A stretch of 64,000 nt of DNA from Shewanella pneumatophori (lineage in GTDB: Bacteria > Pseudomonadota > Gammaproteobacteria > Enterobacterales > Shewanellaceae). Below are positions 8,864 through 17,202 of the stretch, one piece after another; positions within the stretch are counted from its first letter, which is position 1; the number at the start of each line of letters is the position of its first letter. The DNA lies in assembly GCF_023283895.1 (NCBI RefSeq), contig NZ_JAKILB010000019.1:1-64000 (forward strand), in the 5' to 3' direction. The notes below the pieces were generated by a model, which saw only the letters and a list, made by a program, of their open reading frames with translations, was not told the origin of the DNA and did not search any database. The position numbers and the translations under genes were made by a program.

Positions 8864-9235
8864 ATGAAACCAGCGAATAACCAAGGCATAAAGCGCGTAA
8901 TTAGAGCAACTGGATTTTCGGTGCAAGGCTTGAAGTCAGCGTGGAAAAATGAAGCCGCATTTAGACAGGAGTTGGTTTTAGCTGCAATCATGTTGCCGGT
9001 AGCATTTTTAGTAGACGCGACAATCGTCGAGCGGATCCTACTTATTTTCGGTTTATTTTTAGTGTTGATCGTTGAATTAATTAACTCCGCTATTGAAGCT
9101 GTTGTAGATAGAATTAGTGATGAACACCATCCTTTAAGCGGACAAGCAAAAGACATCGCATCAGCAGCCGTATTTATGAGTCTAGCATTTTGCGCCCTTA
9201 CTTGGGCACTAATCCTTATTCCTAAGTTACTGTAG
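8864..9235 (+). CDS. dgkA: Diacylglycerol kinase DgkA
   Basis: A 123-residue integral membrane kinase that phosphorylates diacylglycerol to phosphatidate, recycling the lipid left by osmoregulated glucan synthesis. It shows the family core: an amphipathic N-terminus with ENEAAFRQE-like (here KNEAAFRQELVLAA), three hydrophobic helices, and the catalytic segment VELINSAIEAVVDR. Length matches E. coli DgkA closely. It is divergent from the Lig E gene and followed by a long non-coding stretch. No LexA box was seen nearby. Confidence 0.96.
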   Translation: MKPANNQGIKRVIRATGFSVQGLKSAWKNEAAFRQELVLAAIMLPVAFLVDATIVERILLIFGLFLVLIVELINSAIEAVVDRISDEHHPLSGQAKDIASAAVFMSLAFCALTWALILIPKLL

Positions 9236-9906
9236 ATAAGTGGCTATTGATAAGTGATTATAAACAACTGTAGCTAAAGTTTAGTATGTGGCGGATAAAT
9301 CGAATTGATATGGTTCAAAATCGCGCAACATTCAGTTCATGGCTAAACTATTCAAGACTGAATAGTTTAAGACTGTTCGCCACACGCTCAAGCTCCGGTT
9401 TGAATCTAGGCTAGCTTTCTAGCTAGCATGTTTTACCCTACAACTTTTAGATTACCTTTCTAATTGCCCTTCGTATCAACACTTTTTATTGGCAACTCGG
9501 CCAAAATACTTAGCTTACAGCTTAATAAACAACGCCTGAAACTTAAGGCTTGAACTTGAGTTTAAGCAATATAGAACCCTGTAGCCTACTTGACTCAGTG
9601 AGGTTATCGCTAATCGTGTTGACAATCTCCCTTACATATAATCAATTTTAAGATTATTCCTAGTCAAAGTGCTGTTGAATGAACAGCAATTCAAACAAAA
9701 AAACTAATGTTAAAAGAAATTACAGTACAACAATAAACCGCACAAAATGGCATCTACTTACTATCTAACTGGTACAGATCAAATAAAATACACTTTTTTG
9801 AAACATTTTATTCACACGCAGCGAGATCCTGCTATGCTAGAAATCAAATAATAAAAAGCACTATCAAATTAAATCTATAAAAATAAGAACGACGGAGTAA
9901 CTTTTA
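9236..9906 (+). other. Long non-coding region upstream of the barrel-like protein
   Basis: About 670 bp with no convincing ORF. It contains a perfect 11-bp inverted repeat (9344-9354 with 9359-9369, 4-nt loop) without a T-run, and a small imperfect tagc-rich palindrome near 9410-9427. The AT-rich last ~250 bp presumably carries the promoter of the gene at 9907. No tRNA was found. Confidence 0.5.
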
Positions 9907-10779
9907 ATGCTTAAAAGTTTCATCATTCGCAGCATGACTTTGCTTGCTTTTATCGCAAGCCCTTTGGCTTTTGCCGAAAACAATACCATTATTCGTATCG
10001 GTGGCTTTTATGCAAATACCGACTCAACGATAGATGTAAACGACCCTATTTTAGGTAATGCATTCGCTCTTGATTTTGAATCTGATTTAAAATTAGAAGA
10101 ATCGCAGTTTTTACCGTTTTTTGAGTTTTCCCACCACTTTAATGACCGCCATATTCTATATGTAGATTGGAAGCGACTTCATCGCAATGCAGTGGTCCAG
10201 TCAGTTGAAAAGCCTTTTCAGTTCACTTGGGATGATACAACTTACGATATCAAATCAGGGATCTCACTCGATTCGACTCTGAATATCGATATTATGCGCG
10301 TGGGCTACGGCTACGATATTTGGCAGGGCGACAACTATGATGTAGGCGTTTCTGTTGGTTTACATGCTATGTTTATCAAAACGGCATTTAAAGGACGGAT
10401 CGGGATCTGTGATTCTGGTACTGAAACACGTTGTCCTGACACCATAGATGTACCTAAAGTGGTTGATGAAAAATTATCAGCTCCCCTGCCTGATGTTGGT
10501 ATTTATGGTTCTTATGAATTTTATCCTGGCTTTAAATTAAATAGTCATGCGCAATATTTCTATATCAAGCTAGATGATTTAAAAGGTGGTCTAGTGGATG
10601 TTCGCCTCGGTGTTGAAGCTGAAATCAGTGAAAACTGGCATATGACTGCAGCATTTAACTACTACGAAGTAGACGTTGAATACACGTCTACTTTTACAGA
10701 AGCTGACATCAAACTTGCTGACTACAATATTTACTACAGCTTCACCGGCCCAATGCTATCTATTAGCTATCAGTTCTAA
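9907..10779 (+). CDS. Predicted outer-membrane beta-barrel protein, unknown function
   Basis: A 290-residue protein with a clear signal peptide (cleavage expected after SPLAFA, ~residue 23). The mature part has alternating hydrophobic/polar strands rich in Tyr, Phe and Asp, separated by short turns, and ends in SYQF, a C-terminal aromatic typical of BAM substrates. One short Cys-bearing loop (GICDSGTETRCPDT) could form an extracellular disulfide. I recognise no specific family; it resembles small OmpW/OprF-like barrels only in general design. GACGGAG precedes the ATG. Monocistronic. Confidence 0.75.
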   Translation: MLKSFIIRSMTLLAFIASPLAFAENNTIIRIGGFYANTDSTIDVNDPILGNAFALDFESDLKLEESQFLPFFEFSHHFNDRHILYVDWKRLHRNAVVQSVEKPFQFTWDDTTYDIKSGISLDSTLNIDIMRVGYGYDIWQGDNYDVGVSVGLHAMFIKTAFKGRIGICDSGTETRCPDTIDVPKVVDEKLSAPLPDVGIYGSYEFYPGFKLNSHAQYFYIKLDDLKGGLVDVRLGVEAEISENWHMTAAFNYYEVDVEYTSTFTEADIKLADYNIYYSFTGPMLSISYQF

Positions 10780-10903
10780 TCTCTTAGTTAGCAATTTAGC
10801 CATTCATTGTTGTTAAAGCTCTCGCTTCAAGCTAACGGTCACTGCGTTTATGGGGGTTCCGCATTAATAGCAGTGGCCGCGCTTTAATCCCACCAGCAAA
10901 CGA

Positions 10904-10922
10904 ATACCAATCAGTACAAGAA
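10904..10922. repeat. Solo end of the MITE-like element
   Basis: The sequence ataccaatcagtacaagaa matches the right terminal repeat and adjoining bases of the element at 2269-2583 with one mismatch. No partner end is seen nearby, so it looks like a remnant. Confidence 0.6.
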
Positions 10923-11071
10923 TAACCACTTGAAGATTAGCAAAAACAACAATATGCTTTTTCCAGTTCAGCCGAGGTTAAAAACATAATAGAATGTTGC
11001 GAAAGATAATTAGCGCAGGCAAACCCCTTTTGCATTAACGCGCACATATAAATATCGGATAAAGGATCACA

Positions 11072-12091
11072 ATGGCGAGTCCACTGCTAAAGGAATCTGC
11101 GGCTAAATTAAAAAAAGCGATTCCCTTAATGCTAAAGCATCAAATACCTACTACGCCGACCAACTATGCGCTTTGGTATGCTTATGTAGGTGAAAACACA
11201 CCCTCGCTTAACCAACATTTAGACAAGGTTGTTAGCCAGTATAATACTTGCCCACCAAGTCAGAGCGAGCGTCTTTACCAAGAGTTTTTGTCTGATCCCG
11301 TCGAGCTAGATCTTATCGACATGCGTCAAAACCTTGATGCTATGGTTACCGAATTATCGCAATCAATAAAAGATACCAATCTCGATGCAACCCAGTTCCA
11401 GAGTAAAATAGATAATAATTACAATAAGCTAAATAAAATAGAGCATGAAGGTTTTACCATCGAAGAAGTGCTTACTGTTGTAAAAAACTTAGTACAAGAC
11501 TCTAATGAGATAAGAATAAGTGCTAAACATTTTTCTGAGCAATTAGCCAAAGCACAATCTGAAATCGATAGCTTAAAACATCAACTCAAGCAGTCTGAGC
11601 ATGAAATGTTATTTGATGCTTTAACTCATTCATTAAATCGCCGCGCATTTAATAACGATCTAAAAGCAATTATTGAACAACAACCTCAAGGGCTTTGCTT
11701 GATCATCGCCGATATTGATCACTTTAAAGACTTTAACGATACCTATGGCCACCAATTAGGCGATCAAGTGCTCAAAGCGGTAAGTAAGCGTTTACAGGAG
11801 TCTTGCCAAGATGGCGCTAAGTTGTATCGCTTTGGCGGCGAAGAGTTTGCCTTAATTGTCCCAAAATCTGCAATCAGACGCGCTCGCCACCTTGCAGAAT
11901 CAATGCGAAGAAGCTTAGAGAAGTTACTACTAAAGGATAAACGCAAAGGCACTGCCATTAATAACATCAACGCCTCATTTGGTGTGGCTGAATACAAGCT
12001 CAATGATAGCGACAGTGCACTTATTGAACGTGCTGATAAACAATTATATGAGGCAAAACGCTTAGGCCGCAATCGAGTCATGCCACTGTAA
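11072..12091 (+). CDS. Diguanylate cyclase (GGDEF domain)
   Basis: A 339-residue cytoplasmic protein. Residues ~1-110 form an N-terminal helical region with a PTNYALWYAYVGE motif seen in many gammaproteobacterial GGDEF proteins; ~150-185 is a coiled coil that would mediate dimerisation; ~186-339 is a GGDEF domain. The active site reads GGEEF, and DIDHFKDFNDTYGHQLGDQ holds the Mg2+ and substrate residues, so c-di-GMP synthesis from two GTP is predicted. The RxxD inhibitory site is absent (Q and A at the R and D positions), so product inhibition by that route is unlikely. No membrane segment. RBS AAAGGAT supports the ATG. Confidence 0.93.
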   Translation: MASPLLKESAAKLKKAIPLMLKHQIPTTPTNYALWYAYVGENTPSLNQHLDKVVSQYNTCPPSQSERLYQEFLSDPVELDLIDMRQNLDAMVTELSQSIKDTNLDATQFQSKIDNNYNKLNKIEHEGFTIEEVLTVVKNLVQDSNEIRISAKHFSEQLAKAQSEIDSLKHQLKQSEHEMLFDALTHSLNRRAFNNDLKAIIEQQPQGLCLIIADIDHFKDFNDTYGHQLGDQVLKAVSKRLQESCQDGAKLYRFGGEEFALIVPKSAIRRARHLAESMRRSLEKLLLKDKRKGTAINNINASFGVAEYKLNDSDSALIERADKQLYEAKRLGRNRVMPL

Positions 12092-12120
12092 AGGATTAAG
12101 AGTAAACACATTAACGCTCG

Positions 12121-12148
12121 TTTGCTGTATTTATATCAATACAGCAAA
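12121..12148. terminator. Hairpin between convergent genes
   Basis: A perfect 10-bp stem (tttgctgtat with atacagcaaa) and 8-nt loop, lying between the convergent cyclase and sortase genes. It lacks a clear T-run, so its terminator role is uncertain. Confidence 0.45.
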
Positions 12149-12259
12149 CTAAATATAATTCACTACCAAGCCGGTCTACATTACCCAATACGAGCCGAAT
12201 ATTAGGCACTATTAGTGTTTGCTATGAGTAATGAATGCTGCAAGTTGTAACCGATGGAT

Positions 12260-12955
12260 TTAATTAATTGGCACAGCTTGAACAACAAAACGCTGCTCTC
12301 CTCCCGCAAACTCTGCACCAAAAGGGTAACAAGTCACTAAAGTTAATAGGCTTTCGCCGCTGTCTTCAGTCACTGTCATATCTGACTCATGCACCACTTC
12401 AGCCATAATCACCTTATACACTAGACTTTTACCTGTTGCACTTTGTAGCCGAATTAGCTGACCGAGTTTGATGCCATTAAGCCTGGCAAAATGAGTGTCT
12501 CGGTGGCCTGCAATCACAGTATTACCACGGCTATTAATATTAGCGGAAGACAACATTTGCGCAGGTCCAAATGCTAAATTTCGCCCAGACGCACCGGCAA
12601 GTACATATAAACTATCGCCATTTAAACGAGCATGTTCACTATCATAATCGCGAATATTAGCAGGTAAAAAATCCATTTTTGCCACTGGGTGTGTATCAGC
12701 CCAAGACCAAGGTTTATGCGGCCTCCTGTCCTGTAATGTTTTTTGCCATGCTTGCTGAATTAAAAATTGCGCAAAATATGCTTTCGCTTGCATATATCCC
12801 CCTTGAGCCATCAATAAAGCACCAACTAGTAATAGTGACCAACAACTGAACCGGTGAAAATGACGAGTTCTATTGCTGACCTTAGCTAAACCGCTCCCCT
12901 TAGGCTTACAGTTATCTGTAAAACGCTGATAAAAAAATCCGCTAAAATTAGTCAT
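12260..12955 (-). CDS. Class GN sortase of the dedicated sortase system
   Basis: A 231-residue inner-membrane transpeptidase. One transmembrane helix (~37-58) anchors it; the catalytic domain carries the triad His151 (VIAGHRDTHF), Cys209 (TLVTCYPF) and Arg222 (QRFVV). The KPWSWADTHPVAKM segment is characteristic of the proteobacterial (GN) class. Sortases cleave an LPxTG-like motif and transfer the protein to an acceptor; in Gram-negatives the acceptor is unknown. Its ATG overlaps the end of the target-protein gene by 8 bp, so the two are translationally coupled. It is the last gene of the pdsO-target-sortase unit. Confidence 0.94.
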   Translation of the reverse strand: MTNFSGFFYQRFTDNCKPKGSGLAKVSNRTRHFHRFSCWSLLLVGALLMAQGGYMQAKAYFAQFLIQQAWQKTLQDRRPHKPWSWADTHPVAKMDFLPANIRDYDSEHARLNGDSLYVLAGASGRNLAFGPAQMLSSANINSRGNTVIAGHRDTHFARLNGIKLGQLIRLQSATGKSLVYKVIMAEVVHESDMTVTEDSGESLLTLVTCYPFGAEFAGGEQRFVVQAVPIN

Positions 12956-15347
12956 CAGTTACGCTTCTAGCAAATGACAAACGATACAACAGTGCTAATA
13001 ACAGCAGCATGCCGCCAAAAATCAACAATACATAACTGTTAGTGCCAGTCTGCGGCAGTGTCTGATTTAAGCCTTGCAGATTACTTTGCCAGCCATGAGG
13101 TAAATGCTGCTCAACATTCGCATTAACCGAAGGCACGCCTTGAGGCTTAACCGGTGTAACATCTACGGCAACTAAACTGGTATAGGCACTCATAATGTGA
13201 AAGTTCATTGCAATGGCGGTGATTTGCTTTTCAATTCGCTGTTTATTCGCGCTCTGCTTAGTTAGCTCTAAAGCCGCAATTTGCTTACGCGCCCAGACTA
13301 AATCTAAACCCTTAGCCTGCTCGCTGCTGTTAAGTGCCAAACGTCGCTGCCAGAAGTGACCAGCTAATTGCCCCTCAATCAGTAGATCATTATTCACATA
13401 ATTTGGAATACGCACCGCCACTAGAATAGGTTCGTGTGCATATAGATCGGGGATATTTACTGGCCAATAATCAGGTACGCTACCATCACTAAATTTAAGA
13501 TCGACATCTGTCACTTGCGGCTTCTCAAGCTTCTCTAACAAGTTAACGACTTTGCTATTCACTTCATCCATCTTACCTATGTAAGTGTAAGTTCCTCGAC
13601 CAAGCTCGGCAGCACGTTGCATAAAGTGCGCATTAGGTGCGGAGCCAATACCTATCGTAAATAGTCGACTATCTGCTAGTTGGTTACGTATTTGCTCAAA
13701 TAATCCTGACTCATTTGCTACTGCGCCATCGGTAATAAATAGCACTTGTCGAATAGCGTTGCCGCGACGAGATTTAGGCTCATTATTTGCCGATTGCCAA
13801 GAAAAGTGACTCTTTTGTTGATTAAGCGCCGCATCCAACGCCAGTGCAATCTCGGTGCCACCATCAGCTTGTAAGCGGTTAATGTAATTTTGAGCACGAC
13901 CTATATTAACAGCGCTCGCAGGCATCGCCTGTTGCGACCATTTGGCAACACTAGAATTGAACTGCAAAATATTAAACCTATCTTGCGGCCTAAGTCCTGC
14001 TAACGCATGCTTTAGCGCAGATTTGGCCTGAATAATTGCATCACCAGACATAGAGCCTGATGTATCAATCACTAGAATAAGCTCTCTTGCAATTATATTC
14101 GCTTGTTCAGTTTGTCCTTGTGGTGGCATCAACATCACCAAAGCATAGTGTTCAGTACTTTTACTGTGGCTGATTTCATCTTGAGCCGTTGAAAGCTGCC
14201 CCTCTTGAATTGAACCCTTTTGAATTAGCTCTTTTTGATGCGTTTTACCTTGTTGTGAAAATACCGCCGCCAAAGGCTCGCTGCCTTGAACAGGTTTCCA
14301 AGTCAGTACAAAGTCACGATTAGCTATTGCGTCACTTGCGAGGCTGACTTGAGCCGCTGCGTCTTCAATCATATTGATATCAATTTGATGATAAGGGCTA
14401 ACAATATTTTCTATGGCCATGGCAGCATCAAATTTAACCTTAATGGAAACAAGATTTTCTTGTTGCTTTGCTTCATCAAACTGAGTTGCCGAGCCAGTTG
14501 TATTGCTAGGCAGTTTTGCAATAGCTGCCACATGTTGATGAAATGCCTCGTTTGATAGCTCACTTTGTTTAGCAGACAACTGCTTTTTATATTGTGCATA
14601 CTCTTGTGGCTTAATTTGCGCCATAATTTGCTGGCTTAAGCTCTGTTCATCGTCCAGTGGCTGACTTGACAGAGTCTTTTGTGGGCTATCGGCTTCAGCT
14701 TTTGCTGCATAACGTGGCGCTACAACCATAGGGAAGCGCAAGCTAAATTCACCATCACGATAATCCAAGGTTTCTTGATATGTCAGCTCTACTATTAAGG
14801 TTTGTCCTGGTGCTAAGTTCGCTACTTTGGCGCAAAAAATATTAGCGCGCTTTTGCTCCAGTAAACTGGCTTGTTTACCTTGCGATTTAGCTTTTTCATA
14901 TACCGCTTTGGCCTTGGCTTTGGGCTGTATTTGTCCTTCTACAACTCGATCGCCAATGTGTAATTTAAGTTGATCGACTGCCGCCTCGTTAGGCAGTGGA
15001 AACAGATATTGACCATTAACCCACTCTGTTGAGGCATTGGTAAACTCATGGCGCACAGCAACCCGATTAACCCAACCAGAAACTTGCATATTGACATCAG
15101 TTTTCATTGGCAAAGCCAGAGTCACCTGCCCATATTGGTTGGCAAAAACTAACGTACCCTGGCTTATTGACTCGCTTTGCACTCCATTATCCTTTGCCAA
15201 CGCCTCTGTTGTGGATAACGCAAATGCTTGCTGCGATACAAAAATAGATATCACAGCAATTGTAAGTGGGGTTACGATTTTGCCCAAAAACGCTACTATC
15301 GCGTTCGGCGTTTTATGCTCAGCATGTAATGTTAAATACCCTGCCAT
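12948..15347 (-). CDS. Dedicated sortase target protein (VIT + vWA, LPxTG tail)
   Basis: The 799-residue precursor is the expected substrate of the adjacent sortase. A signal/membrane segment occupies ~18-45. A VIT domain follows (~60-190, with KAKAVYEKAKSQGKQASLLEQ), then a vWA domain whose MIDAS motif reads DTSGSMSG (~430) with LFITDGAV later. The C-terminus is a textbook sorting signal: LPQTG at 764-768, a hydrophobic helix and a short Arg-containing tail. VIT-vWA proteins resemble inter-alpha-trypsin inhibitor heavy chains and bind ligands through metal. I start at ATG 15347 because AAGGAAG precedes it; an upstream GTG at 15398 lacks such a site. Confidence 0.94.
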   Translation of the reverse strand: MAGYLTLHAEHKTPNAIVAFLGKIVTPLTIAVISIFVSQQAFALSTTEALAKDNGVQSESISQGTLVFANQYGQVTLALPMKTDVNMQVSGWVNRVAVRHEFTNASTEWVNGQYLFPLPNEAAVDQLKLHIGDRVVEGQIQPKAKAKAVYEKAKSQGKQASLLEQKRANIFCAKVANLAPGQTLIVELTYQETLDYRDGEFSLRFPMVVAPRYAAKAEADSPQKTLSSQPLDDEQSLSQQIMAQIKPQEYAQYKKQLSAKQSELSNEAFHQHVAAIAKLPSNTTGSATQFDEAKQQENLVSIKVKFDAAMAIENIVSPYHQIDINMIEDAAAQVSLASDAIANRDFVLTWKPVQGSEPLAAVFSQQGKTHQKELIQKGSIQEGQLSTAQDEISHSKSTEHYALVMLMPPQGQTEQANIIARELILVIDTSGSMSGDAIIQAKSALKHALAGLRPQDRFNILQFNSSVAKWSQQAMPASAVNIGRAQNYINRLQADGGTEIALALDAALNQQKSHFSWQSANNEPKSRRGNAIRQVLFITDGAVANESGLFEQIRNQLADSRLFTIGIGSAPNAHFMQRAAELGRGTYTYIGKMDEVNSKVVNLLEKLEKPQVTDVDLKFSDGSVPDYWPVNIPDLYAHEPILVAVRIPNYVNNDLLIEGQLAGHFWQRRLALNSSEQAKGLDLVWARKQIAALELTKQSANKQRIEKQITAIAMNFHIMSAYTSLVAVDVTPVKPQGVPSVNANVEQHLPHGWQSNLQGLNQTLPQTGTNSYVLLIFGGMLLLLALLYRLSFARSVTDD

Positions 15348-15445
15348 TTTTACTTCCTTATCCTCGTCAGCATCAGGCTGCACCTTGGCTGAACCCACTT
15401 GCTAATCCAATCCATAGCCAAGTGAGTTCACCCGAGCAAATCCCT

Positions 15446-16210
15446 TTATTTAGCAGAAATAGCGGCGAGCGAGCCTTCTTGGTTTTGCAGTTTTAAGGTC
15501 ACGCGGCGATCAAAGAAGTCATTTTCAAAACTTTGCTCTGCCATTAATGGAGAAGAGTCACCAAAGGCTTGTTTATGTAAACGAGCTTCATCGACACCTT
15601 GTGCAACCAAATAACTTTTCACTTCGGCAACTCGTTGTTCAGATAAGGCTTGGTTATAATCGCCATCTCCGCGGCGGTCAGCGTAACCAGTTAAATCAAG
15701 TGTTAGTTCTGGCGATAACGACATGGCATAAGCGATATCATTTAACTGACTTTGAAAGTGTGGTTCTATGGTTGAAGAACCGGTTTTAAATTGCACATTC
15801 AAGCCTAATGCTAACTCTGTTAACTTTTGCTCCTGAGCCATTTTTAAGCTGGTTAATTGTTGCTGTGCTTGTTCATATTGATCAGAGAGTTCAACCAAAG
15901 ACTGGTTTTGCTGATTAAGCGCGACTAATTGCTGCTCTTTTTCATCTAGCATGGCTTGCTGAGTTTTAATCGCGTCATCATCACCAACTGACTTACCCAC
16001 TAACGTACCGGTAAACGCACCAATAATGGCGCCAACTGGGCCGCCAACAACAGCGCCGAGTACGATGCCTGAAGTTAGACCAATAAGTTCTTCGTTATTG
16101 CTTGATTCTGCAGCTGCCGTTTGCTCAAGTTCAACGCTTTGCGTTGCAGCCGCCTGAGTAGAAAATACAAGTGCGCCAATAACTAAAGTAGAGATAAGTT
16201 GCTTTTTCAT
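15446..16210 (-). CDS. pdsO: Dedicated sortase system OmpA-family protein (PdsO-like)
   Basis: A 254-residue envelope protein. Signal peptide residues 1-21 (cut after QAAA), a glycine-zipper segment at ~40-70 (GIVLGAVVGGPVGAIIGAFTG) able to insert in or cross a membrane, a Gln-rich coiled coil (~75-130), and a C-terminal OmpA-like domain (~140-235) with DLTGYADRRGDGDYNQALSEQR, the peptidoglycan-binding region. It would tie the system to the cell wall. I start at ATG 16210, preceded by GGGGAAC. It is transcribed toward the target and sortase genes with ~100 bp between. Confidence 0.9.
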   Translation of the reverse strand: MKKQLISTLVIGALVFSTQAAATQSVELEQTAAAESSNNEELIGLTSGIVLGAVVGGPVGAIIGAFTGTLVGKSVGDDDAIKTQQAMLDEKEQQLVALNQQNQSLVELSDQYEQAQQQLTSLKMAQEQKLTELALGLNVQFKTGSSTIEPHFQSQLNDIAYAMSLSPELTLDLTGYADRRGDGDYNQALSEQRVAEVKSYLVAQGVDEARLHKQAFGDSSPLMAEQSFENDFFDRRVTLKLQNQEGSLAAISAK

Positions 16211-16457
16211 AATGTTCCCCTTGGGTATCCGTTCAATCCGATTAGTCAACGCCAATCGATAAGTTAAGTTGGTTAAGCGTTATTGTTTCGATGACGCTAT
16301 TAAAACTGATTGAAGTGGCTTTTAAGGGGAGCAAAAATGGCGATTTGCAGTTCAATTGTGGCAACAATATGGCAATCACGGTTTGCGACTTCAAACCTAT
16401 TAATTTTGCTGTATAGTCACAATCAATTAAACAGTTAAGGCCTGAAATAAAGACACC
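16211..16457. promoter_or_regulatory. Divergent control region of the sortase system
   Basis: This 247-bp region separates the structural genes (minus strand) from the regulator genes (plus strand). A GTTAAG direct repeat with 9-bp pitch occurs at 16263-16268 and 16272-16277, and a third copy at 16434-16439. OmpR-family regulators bind direct repeats near this spacing; the assignment is a guess. Confidence 0.35.
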
Positions 16458-17150
16458 ATGAAACGTATTGCAATAGTTGAAGATGAAGCTGCAATTAGAG
16501 AAAACTATAAAGAAGTACTGCAGCAACAAGGTTACTGTGTGCAGGCTTATGCTAATCGCCCGCAAGCGATGCAAGCTTTTAATACACGTCTACCTGATCT
16601 TGCGATTATTGATATTGGTCTTGAAAATGAAATCGATGGCGGTTTTACCCTGTGCCAATCTCTGCGTGCAATGTCGAGCACCCTACCAATTATCTTTTTA
16701 ACCGCGCGTGATAGCGATTTTGATACCGTGTGTGGCCTGCGTCTTGGGGCTGATGATTACCTAAGTAAGGACGTTAGCTTTCCACATCTTATTGCTAGGC
16801 TTGCAGCTTTGTTTCGACGCTCAGATCTAAAAAATGTCAGTATTGATGAAAGCCACTTAGTCGAACACGGTTTGTTAACCATTGATGTTAACCGCATGCA
16901 GGTATTTTGGAGTGGTGTACAAATAGAGCTAACTGTAACTGAGTTTTGGATGGTTCATGCCTTAGCCAAACGTCCAGGCCATGTGCGACAGCGCCAAGAA
17001 TTGATGCAAGAAGCTAAAATCTTTGTTGATGACTCAACTATCACTTCCCATGTAAAGCGCATTCGTAAAAAGTTTATCGCGCAAGATCCCAATTTCGACT
17101 GTATCGATACTGTTTACGGTATGGGTTATCGCTGGGATTCTCATAATTAA
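16458..17150 (+). CDS. pdsR: Dedicated sortase system response regulator (OmpR family)
   Basis: A 230-residue two-domain regulator. The receiver (~1-120) has the acidic pocket (VEDE, residues 7-10), phospho-acceptor Asp52 in IIDIGL, and the conserved Lys in YLSKD. The C-terminal winged helix (~130-228) has the OmpR-type recognition helix and wing ending DTVYGMGYRW. It is followed by its probable partner kinase 52 bp downstream. Position next to a divergent sortase operon matches the named proteobacterial dedicated sortase regulators. Confidence 0.92.
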   Translation: MKRIAIVEDEAAIRENYKEVLQQQGYCVQAYANRPQAMQAFNTRLPDLAIIDIGLENEIDGGFTLCQSLRAMSSTLPIIFLTARDSDFDTVCGLRLGADDYLSKDVSFPHLIARLAALFRRSDLKNVSIDESHLVEHGLLTIDVNRMQVFWSGVQIELTVTEFWMVHALAKRPGHVRQRQELMQEAKIFVDDSTITSHVKRIRKKFIAQDPNFDCIDTVYGMGYRWDSHN

Positions 17151-17202
17151 TTATGTTTGAACACAAACTTACTTGGGTTACTCATTAGGTACTTGTTACA
17201 CC

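Noticed and set aside
9236-9906. tRNA gene in the long gap
   Set aside because: A GGTTTGAATC string near 9397 resembles a T-loop, but no acceptor stem, anticodon arm or CCA end can be formed around it.
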